A DNA stretch of 60,000 nt from Lineus longissimus (lineage: Eukaryota; Nemertea; Pilidiophora; Heteronemertea; Lineidae): the NCBI RefSeq assembly GCF_910592395.1, contig NC_088322.1, positions 12,521,431-12,581,430 of the forward strand, in the 5' to 3' direction. A program made the position numbers and the translations under genes. Positions within the stretch are counted from its first letter, which is position 1; each line of letters opens with the position of its first letter. Below, piece after piece: positions 46,034 through 58,800 of this stretch. The notes under the pieces were generated by a model. That model had not been told where the DNA came from and made no database searches. It saw only the letters and a program-made list of their open reading frames with translations.

Positions 46034-46261
46034 ATGGATGCGTTGGCTGCCTTCAAAGAAGCCAAGTTTTTATTCGAGTTGGCACCGAAAGTGCTGGTTG
46101 AGACTACAACCAAGATAGTCACATGGGTTGTATCGCAATGGTACAACACAGTAGTGCAACCTACGCCAAGATCAACAACACGCTCGGTTGGATACAAAAC
46201 CTGGAATGGTGTAAATTTGGCAGAGTGCGGTTCCCGAATAAACATATCTTCTGAATTTTGA
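46034..46261 (+). CDS. Weak candidate coding segment with a good start context
   Basis: ATG in the context GACATCATGG opens a 75-codon frame starting MDALAAFKEAKFLFELAPKV, an amphipathic helix-like beginning. A possible donor (AATG|GTGTAA) lies near 46210. The antisense strand is open as well. No family recognised. Confidence 0.17.
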   Translation: MDALAAFKEAKFLFELAPKVLVETTTKIVTWVVSQWYNTVVQPTPRSTTRSVGYKTWNGVNLAECGSRINISSEF

Positions 46262-46689
46262 TATCATTTGTAACCAGAGTAAGACGCAGATGAACATTCT
46301 TAGCCTAGAATAACCATAGCGTTTTGTTTCTCATACTCGGCGCAGCTTAGAAACTAGCCAGGTTGTTAAATCATGGATTTGTAGACCAATTAACAAGAAT
46401 TAGTTAGCTAAGACAGTAGACTCCTTCATGCTCGCACGACTATGTCGTTATGAGACCGCTAACACAGGACACCAATTTGGTCCGCTAGTCCACGATTTGT
46501 GTAAACCTAGCTGTATTAGGGTATTCCCGGTACATCCCCATCTTTACTGGACTATAATGCCCGATACAATATTTCAATCCTTTAAAATGTGTAGTTTCCT
46601 CCATTTGCGGTCTGCGTGTGCTGGGTGTGGGATTAAATATGAACGACACTGCTCCTGTAGCAGTGATTACATCACTGTTTAATGTCTTA

Positions 46690-47080
46690 TCATCATGGTC
46701 TTTGATCTGTCAGTCAATCAGTTTCGTTTTCTCAGTGCGTGTACATATCCAGTGCAACGCTCACCAGAATCATGCAGAACATATGACCTGATATTGCAAT
46801 TTATTCATTGTTGACACTTAATCTTGGTTGTAAAAGTTGCGACAAATTAATTCTCGTTCATAATTATGGATTGATGCTGTGTTTTGTTCGTTTTGACAGT
46901 ACTGGTAACTTATGAGGTCGTATTAATAAAGCTTTTGCTCTGAATTGTAGCAGTTTCCGAGCGCAAGACTTCCTGTTATAGAGGTTGGGGCTGGACTTTT
47001 AAATGGGGAAATACTACATCAAATTATCACAAAAACCTTTGTAGTATTTTACGGCACAAAACAAGTCGTTTGTTGTGACA
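46690..47080. other. Gene-free tract, no recognisable feature
   Basis: AT-rich; AAATTAATTC and CATAATTATGG words near 46845-46870. Confidence 0.5.
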
Positions 47081-47165
47081 TTAATCAATTAACATCACCT
47101 GAAGAGGAACCTGGAAGCATTGATTGATCGGGTGATTAGCTGCTCCACTGATTACGCTCTTCCAC
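47078..47165. promoter_or_regulatory. PBC/Hox and homeodomain cluster (candidate enhancer)
   Basis: CATTAATCAATTAAC, ATTGATTGATCGG, GGTGATTAGCTG and CTGATTACGC occur within 80 bases with an ATCACCTG E-box. TGATTGAT and ATCAAT are PBX/Hox- and Meis-like words. Confidence 0.35.
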
Positions 47166-47174
47166 TCACTTGTC

Positions 47175-49780
47175 TCTCCCCCTCCCAAATATGAGCAAGG
47201 GCACAGGGTAAGTCAAAGACTGCTCATAGTATAGATGTTATTCCCCCACACCGACCAGATGTCCATCCCTAATATATTTCAGCAGAAATTGCCCAATGCC
47301 CAATAAAAAGCTAATTGGGATTTTCAATGCATCAGGATTGCATTTTTTGTCTCATTACACGATAGAATGGACACTGCCAGCATCTGTCTCCAGTTCTGCG
47401 CATCATGGCCGAACCAGCTTACTGTTGCCACACAGTACTCTCCATGCCACAGTAAAGGAAACGATCATGATATTTAGTTATACTAGAAAGTGCAAGACTG
47501 TGAACTTTTATAGAAATCAGACCAGGAGTTTTCAATCAGCTTGAAAAATTGAATGCATAGTGTAATTGCATTCACGATGCAGATGCTACCAAGACTGGAT
47601 CGGACTTGCCAAAGAACTAAGGGAAAATGTTTGCGCGTAATTACCAGGTAATACGGTACTGCGCAGGACCTTTGGCCGGCAGTGCGTGACACGAGTAATT
47701 CTGTACGACACGATGACTGGTTAGTATATCGAGATGATGGGACATGCGTGGGGGCTCTTACATCAATTATGCACACCCCTTCTGAGTACTTTCAACATGT
47801 GCTGGGATATTTCGGTGAAGAGGATTTGGCAAAGCAATCCTCAATAAAATTAACCATCTGACAGCCCCTCACTGACAATATCATTTTTTTCAAATTAATT
47901 CAGTTGAATCTTGACTTACTTTACTTTTAAATAACGATGGTCCAGATCAAAATCTTCTCAAGCAAAACAACTCTTACCTGAAATTATACAGAAGGAAATC
48001 GGAGTTAGACTATTAAAATATGTATAAAACCTTCCTGAAAGTTTGAAGTGAACATGGACACTAAGACAATTTTCATCCCCCACAGAAAGGTTTTAGAATA
48101 GACCATCATTAAAGTGTAAAGTTGGATGATAATCTAAACCATCATTGATATCAGACTACACTTAGTAAACCCAAATTTTACGTAAGAGGGTGCCCACATT
48201 CTGTACAATGCTCCCCTCAGACCAATGCTTGATTCATCTATAAAGATTCATTCATTTCATATAGAACCAAGCCACACCACCCTGTATTTACTTCATCTAT
48301 TACTCAATAGCATGCCAATGCAATCGCATACAAAATAGGAATTTAATATTTCTAAGAAAGGCGTCGACGTGCCATATCCTCTAATCATAACCAACGACAT
48401 AAATATATCGACATTTAAGACCACACGCTCAATGAAAACACCATATTTGATGAGCGTAAACTCGGTAATAAAAGACGGCACTTGATTCGCAGATTATTCG
48501 ACCAGAACAGGATCTGAGATGTTTGTTTTGTCATCGGGCTAATATCCGATAATTTTAAAACGGCATGTCTACAAACTAATTGCGACATCAGACGCCAAGT
48601 TGAATTGACAATCGGGTAATTCTGTAATGAATACAATTGTTTTTAGGAAATTTAATCGTAGAGTAAATTTGATCTTTGCTCTGAGAGTCGCATATATTTG
48701 CTAAGAGAATCGAATAAAAAAAGTCAGTGGAGGTATTTTTTTGTTGAAGGTATCAGATCCTTGCAGCAAGACATGTTATGTTGCTGAAATTTTCAGATGA
48801 GATTTTAATTCTGAATTATGCATAATGACTGATTTCAGGTGGCAGCACTGTCTCAATGTTTTAAGCATACCTCCAAACCCCAAAAACACCAGATCAAGAC
48901 TTTCTCCCAAATTTCAGAAATTTACCTAAGAATTCGAAAAAAAAGAACAAAATATGAGTTTGTCTAAACGACAAAAGGTGGAGATATTTCATATCAAAAC
49001 ACACGTATTTGTATGTACCGACAATACACAAATTCCAAACCTGTTCAATAAGGCCCGCAGGATGGAAACTCTGCCCCAATTCTGGGAAGGACATTGTCAC
49101 GTCTAGTACGAAGAGGCCAGCGGTGAATCTCATTCCTTGCGGCCTCCAGGGGGCCGAGAAACAACAATGTAACGGTGCACCATGCCCGGGCCTATTTATT
49201 GAGATTTCACTGAAGACTCTGTCCTCTACAAACTTTATATATCAGAAGGCCTTTTACTATCATGGCATTCTATATATTGCTGAAAGTTTTTTTATGTTGT
49301 TCAGACTCGGAGGAACAACAGGTTTCTGGGTGCTTTTCCCAATATCTAAAGAGCATGGAAAACTAGAATTTTTCCTTTGACTCTGACTAAATCTATGAAA
49401 CACATGGTACTTTCTTTTTAAAATAAGAGGGAATGACACTGAACTTACAGCACTTTTAAAATGTGTCATTTTAGATGTACTTCACTCCATTATGGCAAAG
49501 ATACTCGGCCCCCAATAACCAACACTGCTAAAACCACCGATCATCCTTTCTCCAAAGCAGTTGCTAGTCATCTATCATCGAGCTGCACAAGCATTCAAAT
49601 TTCTACATCCGCCCCACAGAGCAATGGCAATGAAGGAAATCATAGATAATGTGAACAAATTGTACAGAAACACTGACAAATTTCCACGATTTGTATTCTG
49701 GGCGACAAAGACAGGATAACAGAACTCGTGCACCCTCGTACCCGGACCCACACCATCACCGACATGAATACAAACGCATC
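47175..49780. other. Gene-free tract
   Basis: No exon is supported. The 123-codon plus-strand frame (49009-49380) is opposed by minus-strand frames and shows no domain. Confidence 0.45.
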
Positions 49781-49784
49781 ATTA

Positions 49785-49935
49785 ACACCGCCCTGCATCA
49801 TTTGTCGCCTCATTGATAGTTCCGCATTCGTAGTTAATCTACATTAGCACCTCATTGTCCGATTAAGTTATTCCTAGGCAGACGATTATTTAGCGCGGAG
49901 ATGATGATTGTTCCTCGGTCATCATCATTCCTCGA
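49785..49935. promoter_or_regulatory. Sox/homeodomain-word patch (candidate enhancer)
   Basis: TCATTGATAG, TAGTTAATC, CATTGTCCGATTAAG, CGATTATTTAGCGCGG and GATTGTTCC occur in 130 bases with raised CpG. Confidence 0.3.
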
Positions 49936-51499
49936 GAAGACAAGAACATTTATTTTTTGTTTGTTTGGTCATAAGGTCATCTGTAGCTATTGTATGTTGC
50001 ATGAAAAACGAACAATAGAACTAATCAGCTCTTTATTAATCATCTTTGACCTTACTCCCCGATTTATTTTAAAGATACAGACCCATGAACTAAGGACCTC
50101 GCATCGACATATCTTGGAATATATCGGTGTGTAACTTTGTTGCTCAGCACTAGCAGTCCCAGGGTACCTTCACTCATGTTTGCTCAAGATTTCCTCTATC
50201 ATACAGCAGCATTGTCACTATCTGAAAACAAACTAAGATCAAGAGGGAAAGGCCTCCAGGGTTCGAGGAGGCACGGTCCCGAAAACTGTCTGCGCAGATG
50301 GAATTACGATTTTCTTCTGCACCAGATTATACCTATTGATCCAGGATGTAAGATACAAGAGAGACCACCTGAGTTTAAGTCGAAGTAGATTCCAAGTGGT
50401 ATCTCTTCCAGCTCGACCCAACACCCCACATCAGTCATATCCAGAATGTCAAAATCTTGTTTCCTTATAGTTTTCCAAGCAAAAATATTTCTTTGCCATT
50501 TTTATTTTCACAAGTTGTGGTTATTCAGTGAGACTCTGTACTTTACCCTATTGTTGCTGAACTTTACTTGCCTCATGACCTGAGGTTGGTACAATATTGT
50601 CCATCAATTACATCAAGTGCTTCTTCCTGTTCAATGGCTGGATGGCCCCAGACTGACATTAAGAATGTTTGAAACGTCTTCCAAACAGACGAACATGAAC
50701 TACCAATATTGGACCAAGGGTGACCTGTGGTGATGGTCAAGTCAGGTCATATTAGGACAGGGCAAAGTTTCACAACGCTGCAACAATTAAGTTCGACCCC
50801 CTCCACTTTTTTGGTGTAGTAGGGGCTATAACCTTGTAAAATGAACTGTTGGTACTGAGAGAAAAATGAGATGGTAAGGACATTGACCAGAACTAAAAGG
50901 TTGGTCATGTGTGTGTCTGGATTTGCTGTAGCACCATCAAAGTAACATTTCTGGCAGGATACTACGGTTGGTCACCATTTTGTGTCGGCTGTTATTTGCT
51001 CCAGAAAGTCTGAAATGTGGGTTTCTTCACCTAGAAGCTCTCCGAATCTTACAGCATCCCAACAGATCTACAAAGTTTTCAACAAAACTTTACCCTGCAA
51101 TCACCCATCCTAGTCTTACTGGGCGGGCTACTGCAAGCCAACAGACTGCCAAGCTGGCGCCGAGGCTTCAAAATCATGCACATCCCTGGGCAAAAAAGAA
51201 TCTGAAGAAAAAATACGCCTAGAATTGTTATCGTTATCATATGTGTTTCTGTGCACTAGTAATGATTGTTTTGATGTTTTGGCGAAATATTGTCTGAGGT
51301 ACACAAAACACTTATTCGACTAATTTCTGGTTAGCATCTCAGGTGGGCCCGGGGTTCTAAGTGTGAGATAACCACACGAGGTGAGGGCTTTTCGGAACCT
51401 AACTAAACTGTTGGCAGTATTTCTATCAAGTGACCGAGGAATGGTTAGGAGGTAATCAATATTGCAGAGTCATTGCATCTTGAAGAAGACAAGTTGAAC
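49936..51499. other. Gene-free tract, no recognisable feature
   Basis: Short frames only. Confidence 0.5.
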
Positions 51500-51560
51500 T
51501 GTGTTCAAGGCCAGGAGTCGAACCCACAGGACCCAAATGTAGCATTCAAAAGTAACTAAT
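51340..51560 (-). mobile_element. Possible decayed tRNA-derived SINE
   Basis: On the minus strand GGGTCCTGTGGGTTCGACTCC (core at 51513-51523) is a perfect B box in a tRNA-like context, with GAGCATTAGTTAC at A-box/D-arm distance upstream. The body extending to about 51340 is unrecognised. The 3' end cannot be defined. Confidence 0.35.
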
Positions 51561-51564
51561 GCTC

Positions 51565-54500
51565 AAAATGACAAGCCGTGTGCTGGTACTGCAAGCTGGG
51601 TTCTACTTACAGACCTCAAGGCGTTCATAGCATAAAATCTTGTAACTCGATCGGGAGGAAAATATGCGCAAGTTAAGAAATCGAAATCAAAACATGAGAT
51701 GTCCAGCAGTCGAAATAAGCATAACAAAAGCGGCAGGAATAATAACCTTTTACCGCGTACCAGGAATATAACCTGTAATCTACGGTGCCACAAAAACCGT
51801 CTCCTGTAAACTGCGGGGTGGTTCACGGAATCGCAATACAGTATTTTTGTAAAGTTACCTTGCCAATATGTCAATTACATCCGCGGTGAGTGCTGTGTGA
51901 AAAACGCTTTCAATAAATGTTTTTATGTTCGAACAAGAACTGAATTACTGCACGTCGTCACAGTTATTGTAGAGGTGTCTTTGGTCTAGATAGACTGGAA
52001 CAGACCAAGTCGTAATCACAGTACTAATATAACGCTTGATATCTTGATGAACTGTTTATGATTTGGTAGAATACATGATTCACCAATTATCAGGATTTTT
52101 TAATGATTTTAAAGGGGTGTATACTGTATTCGATGGCAGCTCGTGAAATTAGAAATACATAAAGTGCAGTGCAGTTATCATGCATGCACATTCGATGAAA
52201 GTAATACAGACTGTAAAATTACGGTCTTTATATACTTGGATGCATTGAAACAGAAACTTGATGAATCAATCATCATTTCCCCGCAATGTCAGGAATGTCA
52301 AGAGATCATGATGTACTATGATCCAATCTGACCAATGATTAAAACAATGGGACAAAGGCCAAGCATAATTTTTGCATTTCTTTCATCTGTGTGATATTAA
52401 GAGAAGCAAAATTCCTCCCCAGTCCTTTAAGGGCAACTGAATGAGAGTGTTCATGTCGGCCGGCACTAGTTTAGTTGAAATTTCAGAGAAATTTCTTCCT
52501 CTTTTGATTAAAATTATCAAATTATGAAAATAAATAGGTGCAAAAATTGGCTGTTCAAAGTAATGATGATTTTTCTCTATTTCAATCCCCACCAAAATGA
52601 AATAAAGCTCACGAACTTCTCAAAAAAGACCAAGAAATACTACCAAAATTGTATGATGCCCTACTGAGTAACCATAGATTTGTTGTCTGGCCTAATTTGC
52701 CTGAAGAACAAACATGGGTCATCTCTATAACATGATATGACACTCATTGCAACTCTGACCGACTGACCAAATATTTTATCTCTAATTCTAACGGAAAATG
52801 TCAACCTTATATCAATATTCCTGAGAACTCTGCTCTCAGAAGGAGTGGGTATTTACTTTTGGCCATTTTGTTTTGTGTGTACTGCACATGAGGGTGCTTT
52901 AATGTGCATCTGCGCAATACAGCAACGAACATTTTGGTTGAAGTAAGGTTAGGGCCATGGTTACAAATGTAGAGGGGAAGGGAAATGGGAAAATCCCGCC
53001 CCACTCCAGGATCACCAAAAACCTTGTGTTTTGCCTCCCGTCACCAAAGAGCTTGCTGAGGGCCAAAAGGCGCATGGTGAGCCATTTACTTGTATTTGCT
53101 GGACTACCATTTCCATTGACTGATCCTGTGGGGTAAAAACATGAGCAAACTAGTAATACTGGTCAAGCCAGACAAGTTCCTAATCACGATCTATGAAAAC
53201 CAAGAACAGTTTGTTTTATTTTTCACACGACAATATTATTCTATTGAATAGTATCCGCATAAAGAATATGAATATACGCGTGCCTGTATTATCCTCGAAT
53301 CTTATTTATCGCAAGTTTTGGGTGTGTCGCATATGTATATCAGGTGGTATCCATGCACCGTCCTCTTCTTCGCCAGTGAGACAACCAATAAAACTGGTTT
53401 ACAGAATGAACAATTGCAGCTAGAATTCTAATGCAAGATTAGTAGCATTGTGTCTGCCCTCAAGTTTCTTTTTAAAGCAAATGGTGCAAAAAATTTAGTC
53501 GGTCATCATGTCAGTTAATGACTATGAGTCCAGAATTGGGTTGTGTTTTAGCCTCATGAAACATGCACGGCCCCCACCACTTTTTTCCTGACAAGGCAGT
53601 GTGACATAAGGTAATGAAATTTTTCCGAGACGCACTGTCTATCACCATTGAAGTCCAGTCATGACTTTACAAGGAATGTCAACAAAGAAACTCTCTACCT
53701 CCTCAAGTTGAAGAGCCCATTGAAGGAGGCTATCTTATGCTAACAACAATTGATTAGTTGTCGAGCTAACATATCGAACGCCTCTTTAGCAACCGTCAAG
53801 CAGCAGCTAACAAGCACAATAGTATCGTAAGCGACCAGTCGCGACTGTCCGTGACAATTAAGAACGGCTCCACGCGAACAAAAAAAATTCTTTTTCGCGA
53901 TTAATCGATGTGTGGGCTCTTGCACGAGTGATTTCGATAGCGTAAAGTGGAAAAATTTTTTTGCCAAATCAATGCTAGAGACGGAACGCTACATTGGAGA
54001 AATTTACTAGCGTCATCTATAAAGACACTGCCAAATCAGGCACGAGCGTCTCCCACGATAATCTTGTGTTGTCAGAATCTGCATGAGTAAGACGTCTGGG
54101 AGTCCTGACGCCAATTATGATGTCAATTGTTCCGAAACTATGGCTTCAGTTTTCTTTAATAAGCTGCTGCCTGGGGTCATAAGGTTAATTTCACTCTGTA
54201 TGATTTGTTGCGATGCTGGCTTAATGATGCTATGGTTTCAGTTTCTGAAATGAGGGTTGAAAAACTATTGAAACAAAAGGAGAAAATTACACTCTGTCAG
54301 TTAATATAGAAAAGGATCCCCCCCACAGGTTCACAGTATCTTTCCTTGAACTCCAGTTCATCAGACCAATCTTATTCAATCATATACATGTAGTTTTTCA
54401 TAACATTCCATCAACTGAGCTTATTTACTTTGAGTTGGTATCCATCTGAGAAGGTGGAAGTCTTGCATAAGGTGACCAACTGATTGAAGGCTAGACTGAT

Positions 54501-55035
54501 AATACTAGCTTATTAGTGGTAAGATACTTGTATGTGCGGATGCACCCAACAATTCCTCCTGATAAAGCTTGCAACCACCTATAACCCACAGAATGTTTGG
54601 AATGTGTAGATTATGCATACATACACCTTCAAACTTTTCAGTTAATGCAGGCATCTTCAATTGTCATAAAACCATTCCTTCGTGACCCAAACCAACACAC
54701 GTTTTTTCAACCATACAAACGAAACTGGTTAAAAAATACTAAATATCATGCGCACATGACATGGAACAACATTATACACGATGATAGGTGAAAGCAAACT
54801 TGTGTTGTTGGAATTACAACCAGAAAATCCACTCTGTTCGCAAATATTGACTTAGGATTAAAAACATGAGTTCGATTAAAAATAAATGGATTGAAAAAAA
54901 ATTGGAGAAATTATAACCATATTTTCTTTCACTTTGATGCAATTTTCTTGCATATTATTTTCTGCTATGATTTTGCAGTTTCTTCAATTGAAATGTTCAA
55001 ATTATTGATCAACAAAAACTAATGGTTTTTTACTT
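51565..55035. other. Gene-free tract
   Basis: No coding, RNA or strong repeat feature. CCATTTTG YY1-half-like words occur, for example at 52863-52870. Confidence 0.45.
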
Positions 55036-55040
55036 TTGAA

Positions 55041-55244
55041 TTACAGTCCAAGAGAATTAGCAAACCGTTCCACCCATTTTTCCTTTTGATTAACTTGATC
55101 CTCGGTTGAAGTCGAACCGTGCATTAATTCTGCGACTAACGCGCGCGGTTCACCCAAACCTATTGACTCATTAACAAGGTGGTCATTTTCTATGGCGTTG
55201 AGTTCAACGAATGCAGAGGGTGTTGAAATGCGTGGTTTATGCAT
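55041..55244 (-). CDS. Candidate small protein or terminal exon, unknown product
   Basis: A minus-strand ATG frame of 67 codons ending in TAA. The translation is hydrophilic and well mixed (ENDHLVNESIGLGEPRALVA, then ELMHGSTSTEDQVNQKEKWV, ending ERFANSLGL). Third codon positions vary as in coding DNA. The plus strand over the same bases is less protein-like. No family recognised and no poly(A) signal AATAAA immediately downstream. The length is not significant by itself. It could be a microprotein, a last exon (possible acceptor ATAG before AAAATGACC) or chance. Confidence 0.25.
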   Translation of the reverse strand: MHKPRISTPSAFVELNAIENDHLVNESIGLGEPRALVAELMHGSTSTEDQVNQKEKWVERFANSLGL

Positions 55245-55443
55245 CGTGGGTAGAGATCATTTCTGCAGGATTATGGTGTCTCATCCCGCTAATCTGTCTG
55301 CAAGATGAGTTAGCGAAAGGCAAGATGTCGTTATCAACACAGGAGCTAGCATGTTGTATACTGCCACACAAGACCTGGGGACATTTAACCCCTAGCTATC
55401 AGGAGTTGGGATTATCTAAGAAATTTCCAAAAACAATAATTTT

Positions 55444-55483
55444 AAATGAAGAACTCTAACTTAAAATGAAGAACTCTAACTTA
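55444..55483 (+). repeat. Perfect 20-bp tandem duplication
   Basis: AAATGAAGAACTCTAACTTA is present twice with no gap and no difference, so it is recent. Confidence 0.95.
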
Positions 55484-56555
55484 TTTATTGAACTTTTTAA
55501 CGAGAGATATTTTGGACATTCCAAGCAGAACATTTTTCTTCGTCATAGCATTTTAACATTTGAACCCATTGTGAAGGAACTGTCATTTCGGGTGTCATTT
55601 TGCCCAAGGCCACAGTTTTGGCCTACTTTTTAGCTCAGAGTTACAATGATTGGTAATACAATCAATACCTCCCATTCAGTTACAATTCCTTAATTGAAAC
55701 ATGGAAATATCACAGTAATTGCGGTGGAACTAACAACTGTCATAATGCAAGGATAATTCTAACTACTGACCCCATAACTTTCCTGACAAAACAGTAATTT
55801 GCCAGATTAGTCTTGACTAACTTTGTCTCATGCAACAATTGTTGCAGGTCATCGCAACAGCAATCTCTTGTTTGTGGGGCCTTTTAAATCATACATGTAG
55901 ACTGTCATATGATACAAAATTGCACAGATTGTCCAGAGCCAGGAGATGTACTATAGCCATCATAGTCCCAGGTGACGAGCAACTCAATTGGTAGACCTGT
56001 CCACCCCATGACGAGAAACAGAGCTCGCAATCAATAAACTCCAATGTGTCATCCAACAATTAATTATGGAATTAATCAGCAAGGTGTAATTGTTTTATGA
56101 CCAGGTAATAGTGATTGAAGTCTTGTGCGCAATACTGCTGGGATGCTACATTCTCCATATTAGCAACTGAGGACAGATTCCGATTAAGCACTTGTGTATT
56201 TGAACATGAGGCTCAGGATGCCTCTTTCTTTTGAGTCATGGGTCCTCCCCATGAAAGACTTCACTTCAGTCACCACCCAAAGGAGAATCTTTACGAACAA
56301 AATGCCTAAAGAGCTGAAAAACTTTTCTGTAGTCAATCACCATTAAAAAAACAAAGCGCGGTGAATCGGCAAGCCAACATCAGCCCATCGAGATCAATCC
56401 GCCTAATAGGAAAATTACGATATTTATAGCTCTTGGCCATCAGCCGACAAACTTCATGAATTTTTCAAGACATTGATTGACGCAGACAATTAGCCGATGT
56501 TGCGAAGACACAAATGGTATCTTCAGGTTTTCATGGCCGAGAAGATTTATGGTCG
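55484..56555. other. Gene-free tract, no recognisable feature
   Basis: AT-rich; nothing beyond short frames. Confidence 0.5.
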
Positions 56556-56562
56556 AGAGAAG

Positions 56563-56591
56563 ATGGCGGCTGTGATTCGCCGAGAGGGTTG
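56563..56591 (+). CDS. Candidate first coding exon at a YY1-type start
   Basis: GAGAAGATGGCGGC (56558-56571) is a strong YY1-type motif containing an ATG. The frame MAAVIRREG runs to a donor-like TTG|GTAAAG at 56592. A pyrimidine-rich TATTTCAG acceptor ends at 56699 and restores the frame of the open stretch that follows, implying a 108-base intron. Product unknown. Confidence 0.28.
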
Positions 56592-56699
56592 GTAAAGAGT
56601 GCAAAGGAACGTGGCCTGAGCCTGTCTTGGTAATGTTGATCAGAGAAGGATGCAACTGCTTTGGTCAACAAAAGCAGAGTTTTATTTCACGTATTTCAG

Positions 56700-56937
56700 G
56701 CAAACAACAAGGAACGAACAAAGCGATATTTTCAACACGATTACGGAAGACGATGCTATTTTTGATAGACGATTCCTTCAGGTCATCTCCAAGCCACTTG
56801 TAGAGATAAAGAGACAAAGGGAGGGGGTCCAGGGTAGGGCAGAATGGCCAGCCAAGTGTTCCCGATTCAATCTGCCCCTGAGACACCTCCCAGGTGGAGG
56901 ACTGTGTTATGTGTGTGCAATGTTGGTCACAAGACGG
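56700..56937 (+). CDS. Candidate second exon joined to the 56563 start
   Basis: In the frame set by the 56563-56591 exon this segment reads QTTRNEQSDIFNTITEDDAI, continues without a stop and meets a good donor CGG|GTAAGG at 56938. Together the two give 89 codons in phase. The antisense strand is also open for 110 codons, which lowers confidence. No domain recognised. Confidence 0.2.
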
Positions 56938-57021
56938 GTAAGGGCCACCTGGACCATGAGATTTTGCAGCTTTAGGAGAAGATGTGATGGCAGACATGGC
57001 TGGGCCCAGAACTTTTCATGA

Positions 57022-58305
57022 CATGAGCTCCCATAAACCTAACCCTGTTTGCCTATTACATGGGTACTCACCCAGAAATATTTATGTACCTCTTATTTTT
57101 GTGTTTACAGATAATTTCTAAAATATATCACGAAAAAGGAAACACAGATGAAATTACTGTGACCTCTTCAATGCTATGGCAATGTTTCATTTATAGTGTC
57201 AATAAATTAACCGCCAACCATGTACATACATGTAATGGCAAACGAAGAGGCATTAATGAACTTAAAACTGTATACTGGAGACCATCAGGGCTATTACATG
57301 TAAAACACCAGGACCAATATTATGACCAGAACGAATGACCGATTGTTACAAGTGTGGCGCTTAGAATAACCTTAAGGGTCATTGGTTCACTGACTGAGCA
57401 ATTTTATGAATGAAGAGTCGATTTTTTAAGGGCAGGTGGCGATCATAGGGGCGATACCCAGGAAGCAACACCCATCCACCCTCGACATTGTAGAGGCCAA
57501 ACTAATCCTGGAAAACTATGCCAGCCCTTTCATGAAATGTTAGACTTACATATGTTCACCAAATGGACTGGAATGTCCAAAAATCTAATATTTGTGGATA
57601 TACAGTCGCCAAAACAATGTGGGTTTTTTTCTGTAACTTGAATAGGGGATTTATTCTGCATGAGATACTAAGGTGTTCAAATTATTCAAATATATATAAA
57701 GCCCACTGCTGCCAAGGCTTATGATCATTATAACTTGACAAGCACCTATGCCACTTTTTCTGCCAGGCCAATGAATTTCTAACATGAAAATTACTAGGTC
57801 TACCAGTGGTAATGTCATGAATAATTCAGCCTGTATACTCGATTATAGGTATTTTCGAATCATAATATCATTATTGCTGACAATGAAAGACCTCTGTCAT
57901 ATGTACCTCACAAGGCAATAAAACAGTACACAGCTCATGGGCCCAACATTGGACAAATGCTCGTAGTGTCCTGGCCTGATTGCCCTCACAGCGTGAGGGA
58001 TGCCAGAACATTACCTTATCGAAAACAGCATGTGCTGTGACAATCGGACATAGGCCCATTGACATTATTGAGGTCAGCTCGGCCTGACATTATAATGTGT
58101 ACATATCTATCTAGACAGTCTGATCTCGTTATTCAATATAGTTTGTTATGCAGGTGAGAGCAAACAATGATTGAGATAGTTTTTAATGGAGTTTTTTCGA
58201 TACGTTTTGATACGGGCAAATGCTCTCGGTGACAATTAATACAGGGCACATTATTTCAAACCAGAGCCTTGGCTTTTCTGTACAATCAGTCTAAGCACAT
58301 CACAA
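57022..58305. other. Gene-free tract, no recognisable feature
   Basis: Two TACATGTA octamers (near 57228 and 57296). No exon or repeat recognised. Confidence 0.5.
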
Positions 58306-58466
58306 TACAATATAACCTCTCAGCGGACACCTCTATTAAGGACACTAGTTTTGGTCCCAAATTGGTTCTTTTTCATTCAATTTGACCTCTCTAATCAGGA
58401 CACCTATCTATTGAGGACAGCACTTGTCAGTCCAAAGGGTGTCCTTGATGGAGAGGTTCTACTGTA
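58306..58466 (+). mobile_element. MITE, TACAGTAGAACC family (161 bp)
   Basis: The left end TACAATATAACCTCTC mirrors the right end GAGAGGTTCTACTGTA. Internal ATTAAGGACACT and GTGTCCTTGATGG pair, so the element can fold back on itself. Same family as 14868-14973. Confidence 0.75.
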
Positions 58467-58800
58467 TCGTAAAACCATATTGTTGTGTCAAACACTATTT
58501 CCTTTTGTGGGCCAGATAGAGTCAGAGGAAGCAGAGGATTCAGAGAACCGGCAAAAACTATGCCATTAGAGACGTTATCATTGCGTTTTCATCATAAGAT
58601 TTCCCCACTTCTAAAAGCGTTCTTGAATCAAGCTCTGTAACCTAATGATTCATGAAGCAGCCAAACGTCACCTGACATATTTTTTTTTGAGACACACTGT
58701 AAAGCAACCATGGCATGGATACCTATGGCAAGCCAAAGCGGAATTTATTCAAGACCGTGGAATTACTATTCAAGAAGTTAAATATATGTTCAAGACCAAA

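Noticed and set aside
56665-56997. 110-codon minus-strand frame
   Set aside because: Antisense shadow of the plus-strand candidate exon, with no start motif or domain of its own.
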